From positions 1-8,948 of the forward strand of contig JAKBSX010000068.1 of the NCBI GenBank assembly GCA_021844725.1: a stretch of DNA of 8,948 bases. Direction: 5' to 3'. The stretch comes from Actinomycetes bacterium. Its GTDB lineage: Bacteria; Actinomycetota; Acidimicrobiia; Acidimicrobiales; Acidimicrobiaceae. Positions 6,478 through 8,948 of the stretch are shown here, piece by piece. Both the position numbers and the translations under genes were made by a program. The first letter of the stretch is position 1. Every line of letters begins with the position of its first letter. Under the pieces are notes generated by a model. The model saw nothing but the letters and a program-made list of their open reading frames with translations, had not been told where the DNA came from and did no database searches.

Positions 6478-7671
6478 ATGTCAAAGGGAAGAGTTGTTCT
6501 CGCCTATTCAGGTGGACTTGACACTTCGGTGGCGGTCAAGTGGATTTCAGAAGTGCATGACCTTGAGGTCATTGCCTTGGCAGTGGATGTGGGACAAGAT
6601 GAGGATTTTGATGTAATCAGAAACCGTGCTTTGGCGGCGGGTGCCGTTGAAGCCGAGGTGGTGGACGCCAAGGACGAGTTTGCCAGTGACTTTATCGTTC
6701 CTGCCATCTTTGCCAATGCAATGTACGAGAATAAATATCCTCTGGTATCTTCACTTTCTCGACCGGTGATTGCCAAGCACCTGATTGCTGCCACCAAAAA
6801 ATACGGGGCGCAAATCGTGGCTCACGGCTGCACCGGAAAGGGTAACGACCAGGTGAGGTTCGAGGTATCCTTGAGGGCTTTGAGACCGGATATTGAGATT
6901 CTTGCTCCAGTGAGGACCTGGGGGTTGTCGAGAGCGGATTCAATCGACTACGCAGCCAGACACAGCATCCCGATCATGGCCACAAAGGAGAAGCTGTATT
7001 CGATTGACCAGAACCTGTGGGGCAGGGCGATTGAGGCCGGCGAGATGGAGGACCCGTGGGTAAAGCCGCCAACAGGTATTTATCAGACCACGGTGCTCTC
7101 CGCCACAGAACCGTCCACAGTTATCATTTCATTTGAATCAGGTGTGCCCACGGCAATTGACGGTGAGAGGATGGATCTGGTTCCTCTGATTTCGAAACTT
7201 ACCCAAAAGGTGGGTTCCTACGGATTTGGAAGAATCGACATGGTGGAAAATCGCAGGGTGGGAATTAAATCCCGTGAAGTGTACGAAGCTCCAGCGGCGC
7301 TTGCCCTGATTATGGCCCATGCTGATTTGGAGGATCTGACACTGGAACGCGATCTTGCTCATGAAAAGCTGCGGCTTAGTCCCAGATGGACTGAGTTGGT
7401 TTATGACGGCCTGTGGTATTCCCCTCTAAAGCAATCACTTGACGCGTTTATGACTGAGAGTCAGAAGTTTGTCACGGGGGAGGTTCGGTTGTCGCTTGAG
7501 CCAGGGAGGGTGATGGTTGAAGGGCGTCGTTCGCCAGTTGGCCTCTACGATTACGAGCTTGCGACTTATGACGCGGCCGACGCATTTAGGCATGAAGATG
7601 CTGAAGGATTTGTTAGGTTATGGGGTTTGGGTGTTCAAACATGGTCGAGAAAGCAGCTAGGGTCGCAATAG
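6478..7671 (+). CDS. argG: Argininosuccinate synthase
   Basis: ATP-dependent condensation of citrulline and aspartate to argininosuccinate through a citrullyl-AMP intermediate. It has 397 residues, the common length for the short bacterial type. The N-type ATP pyrophosphatase domain begins with the P-loop-like SGGLDTS (11-17), followed by VDVGQ (36-40). HGCTGKGNDQVRFE (116-129) binds citrulline and aspartate. YSIDQNLWGRAIEAG (174-188) and EDPW (191-194) are family signatures, and RRVGIKSREVYEAPAA (259-274) lies in the synthetase/multimerisation domain. The ending WGLGVQTW (382-389) fits the usual C-terminus. The ATG has GGAG (6467-6470) 7 nt upstream. It is set off from argR by 77 bp, the first wide gap in the cluster, so a separate weak promoter is conceivable, but none is clear. 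Confidence 0.97.
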   Translation: MSKGRVVLAYSGGLDTSVAVKWISEVHDLEVIALAVDVGQDEDFDVIRNRALAAGAVEAEVVDAKDEFASDFIVPAIFANAMYENKYPLVSSLSRPVIAKHLIAATKKYGAQIVAHGCTGKGNDQVRFEVSLRALRPDIEILAPVRTWGLSRADSIDYAARHSIPIMATKEKLYSIDQNLWGRAIEAGEMEDPWVKPPTGIYQTTVLSATEPSTVIISFESGVPTAIDGERMDLVPLISKLTQKVGSYGFGRIDMVENRRVGIKSREVYEAPAALALIMAHADLEDLTLERDLAHEKLRLSPRWTELVYDGLWYSPLKQSLDAFMTESQKFVTGEVRLSLEPGRVMVEGRRSPVGLYDYELATYDAADAFRHEDAEGFVRLWGLGVQTWSRKQLGSQ

Positions 7672-7691
7672 GTTCGCTAGACTTTCGAACC
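7671..7691 (+). other. Small inverted repeat in the argG-argH spacer
   Basis: GGTTCG (7671-7676) pairs with CGAACC (7686-7691) around a 9-nt loop, starting at the last base of the argG stop codon. There is no T-tract, so a terminator is unlikely. Further along, AGGGA (7708-7712) can pair with TCCCT (7724-7728), and that right arm overlaps a very tight TCCC/GGGA dyad. These are weak and could be chance. No ARG box or promoter was recognised in the 81-bp spacer. Confidence 0.3.
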
Positions 7692-7739
7692 GTGTTTGTA
7701 GCAATTGAGGGATGATGAAGTGCTCCCTTGGGAAGTTTT

Positions 7740-7744
7740 AGAGG
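7740..7744 (+). promoter_or_regulatory. Ribosome-binding site for argH
   Basis: AGAGG lies 8 nt before the ATG at 7753 and supports that start, where the typical ArgH N-terminus LWHGRFG begins at residue 3. Confidence 0.75.
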
Positions 7745-7752
7745 TAACGTAA

Positions 7753-8948
7753 ATGACACTGTGGCATGGAAGGTTCGGAGCGACTCCCTCATCAGAGCTT
7801 CTGCTATATACCCAGTCGTTGAGTTTTGATAAGAAGTTGGCGATAGACGATTTGGCTGGCTCAAAGGCGCACGTCAAGGGTTTATTAAGGTCCGGGATCA
7901 TTTCAGAAGAGGAGGCAGAGATCTTGCTTGCCACTCTTGAAAAGGTTCAGGCTGAGTTGGATTCGGGAACCTTCATTTTTGAAAACTCAGATGAAGATAT
8001 TCATACAGCAATTGAGCGCAGGGTGACCGAGCTTGCTGGCGACACCGGAGCAAAGCTGCATACTGGGAGAAGCCGCAATGACCAGGTGGCAACCGATCTA
8101 AGGTTATTTACAAAGCGTGAAATGGGCAACGTGGCCAGCAGGATCCTCGATTTCCAAAGGCTGCTTCTTGGTTTGGCTGAGTCGGCAGAGGATGTCTACC
8201 TTCCGGGGTATACCCACCTGCAGAAGGCCCAACCAATCCTGCTTTCGCATTATTTTCTTTCACACGGCTGGGCTTTGTCCAGGGATTTCGACCGGATCAT
8301 TGAGACTATTTCCCGACTTGATGTCTCTCCTTTGGGGGCTGGGGCTCTAGGCGGTTCGTCCCTTCCATTGGATCCTGATTTTGTTGCCGCAGAACTGGGG
8401 TTCTCAAAGAGGTTTGAAAACTCCCTTGACGCGGTTTCAGACCGGGATTTTGTTGCTGAATCCCTGTTTGATCTGGCACTGCTTGGGGTTCACTTGTCCC
8501 GGATCGGTGAGGAATTGGTGCTTTGGTCCAGCGAAGAGTTTGGTTATCTCCGTTTGGATGACGCATACTCCACCGGATCCTCAATGCTGCCACAGAAAAA
8601 GAACCCTGACATCGCCGAGCTCGCCAGAGGTAAAGCAGGTCGTGTAATTGGTTCTTTGACCGGATTTCTGGCGACCCTGAAAGGTTTACCACTGTCGTAC
8701 AATAGAGATCTCCAGGAAGACAAAGAGCCTCTTTTTGATGCCCTTAACCAGGTTTCGCTGGGAATTTCTGCACTTTCAGGAATGCTATCCAGTGCCGGAT
8801 TCGACTTTTCAAGAATGCGGAAGGCGGCAGATTCGCAGTTTCTCTGCGCCATAGATCTGGCGGAATGGCTGGTATCAAAAGGAGTTCCGTTCAGGAGTGC
8901 CCATGCGATAATCGGCGGACTGGTAAGGGATTCAATTGAGCGTCATGT
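7753..8948 (+). CDS. argH: Argininosuccinate lyase, N-terminal part (3' end outside window)
   Basis: Splits argininosuccinate into arginine and fumarate, the last step of the pathway. The frame runs open from ATG 7753 to the right edge, giving 398 residues plus two bases; the family is usually about 460-480, so the C-terminal tail is missing only because the window ends. It belongs to the fumarase/aspartase superfamily. LWHGRF (3-8) and DDLAGSKAH (32-40) open the protein. Conserved substrate loops are HTGRSRND (103-110) and THLQKAQP (154-161), the latter with a catalytic-region His155. GSSMLPQKKNPD (275-286) is the superfamily signature loop carrying the catalytic serine (Ser276/Ser277). YNRDLQEDKEPLFDA (316-330) is the typical later block. 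No frameshift or missing key residue is seen. It follows argG by 81 bp and is presumably in the same operon. Confidence 0.96.
   Translation, partial: MTLWHGRFGATPSSELLLYTQSLSFDKKLAIDDLAGSKAHVKGLLRSGIISEEEAEILLATLEKVQAELDSGTFIFENSDEDIHTAIERRVTELAGDTGAKLHTGRSRNDQVATDLRLFTKREMGNVASRILDFQRLLLGLAESAEDVYLPGYTHLQKAQPILLSHYFLSHGWALSRDFDRIIETISRLDVSPLGAGALGGSSLPLDPDFVAAELGFSKRFENSLDAVSDRDFVAESLFDLALLGVHLSRIGEELVLWSSEEFGYLRLDDAYSTGSSMLPQKKNPDIAELARGKAGRVIGSLTGFLATLKGLPLSYNRDLQEDKEPLFDALNQVSLGISALSGMLSSAGFDFSRMRKAADSQFLCAIDLAEWLVSKGVPFRSAHAIIGGLVRDSIERH

Noticed and set aside
7724..7739. Intrinsic terminator before argH (TCCC-TT-GGGA followed by TTTT)
   Set aside because: The stem is only 4 bp with a 2-nt loop, too tight and too short; a terminator here would also cut off argH.
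8306..8692. 128-codon minus-strand open frame inside argH (also 8544-8852)
   Set aside because: Antisense to conserved ArgH motifs including GSSMLPQKKNPD; no recognisable protein signature.
1..8948. Mobile element, CRISPR, defence or novel gene cassette
   Set aside because: Every long stretch is accounted for by pheT and the arg genes; the gaps are at most 81 bp and contain no long direct repeats or transposase-like frames.

Overview
The window is an arginine-biosynthesis operon lying directly behind the phenylalanyl-tRNA synthetase beta gene. All genes are on the + strand in the order pheT (3' end only), argC, argJ, argB, argD, argF, argR, argG, argH (5' part only). The pheT-argCJBDFRGH order is the one known from Actinobacteria; Mycobacterium tuberculosis has pheS-pheT ahead of the same arg order. 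Base composition looks close to balanced, not the high-GC composition of Streptomyces or Mycobacterium. Together with protein details such as the ArgH N-terminus (LWHGRFG), this suggests a moderate-GC actinobacterium, possibly of the Acidimicrobiia. The class assignment is inference, not proof.

Layout: 1-575 holds the C-terminal 190 residues of PheT. 576-615 is a 40-bp gap with the only convincing control region: an ARG box (TGCAT-AATC-ATTCA, 582-595), a weaker second box 20 bp downstream, and a -10-like TATGAT placed so that transcription would begin at or very near the argC ATG. From 616 to 6400, argC, argJ, argB, argD, argF and argR are packed with gaps of 0-16 bp or with 1-4 bp overlaps (TGATG, ATGA), which implies one translationally coupled transcript. 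A 77-bp gap with a small inverted repeat separates argR from argG, and an 81-bp gap with another separates argG from argH. ArgH runs off the right edge.

How the genes work together: ArgJ supplies N-acetylglutamate by transferring acetyl from N-acetylornithine to glutamate (cyclic pathway). ArgB, ArgC and ArgD phosphorylate, reduce and transaminate it to N-acetylornithine, and ArgJ releases ornithine. ArgF, ArgG and ArgH then make citrulline, argininosuccinate and arginine. ArgR is the likely arginine-responsive repressor acting at the box before argC, giving a self-contained feedback loop; ArgB may also be inhibited by arginine.

I found no mobile element, tRNA, rRNA, CRISPR array, toxin or defence gene, and no evidence of an undescribed system. 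The points worth a second look are the operator with a possible leaderless argC start, the two intergenic dyads, and several small departures from family motifs in ArgC, ArgJ, ArgF and ArgD.
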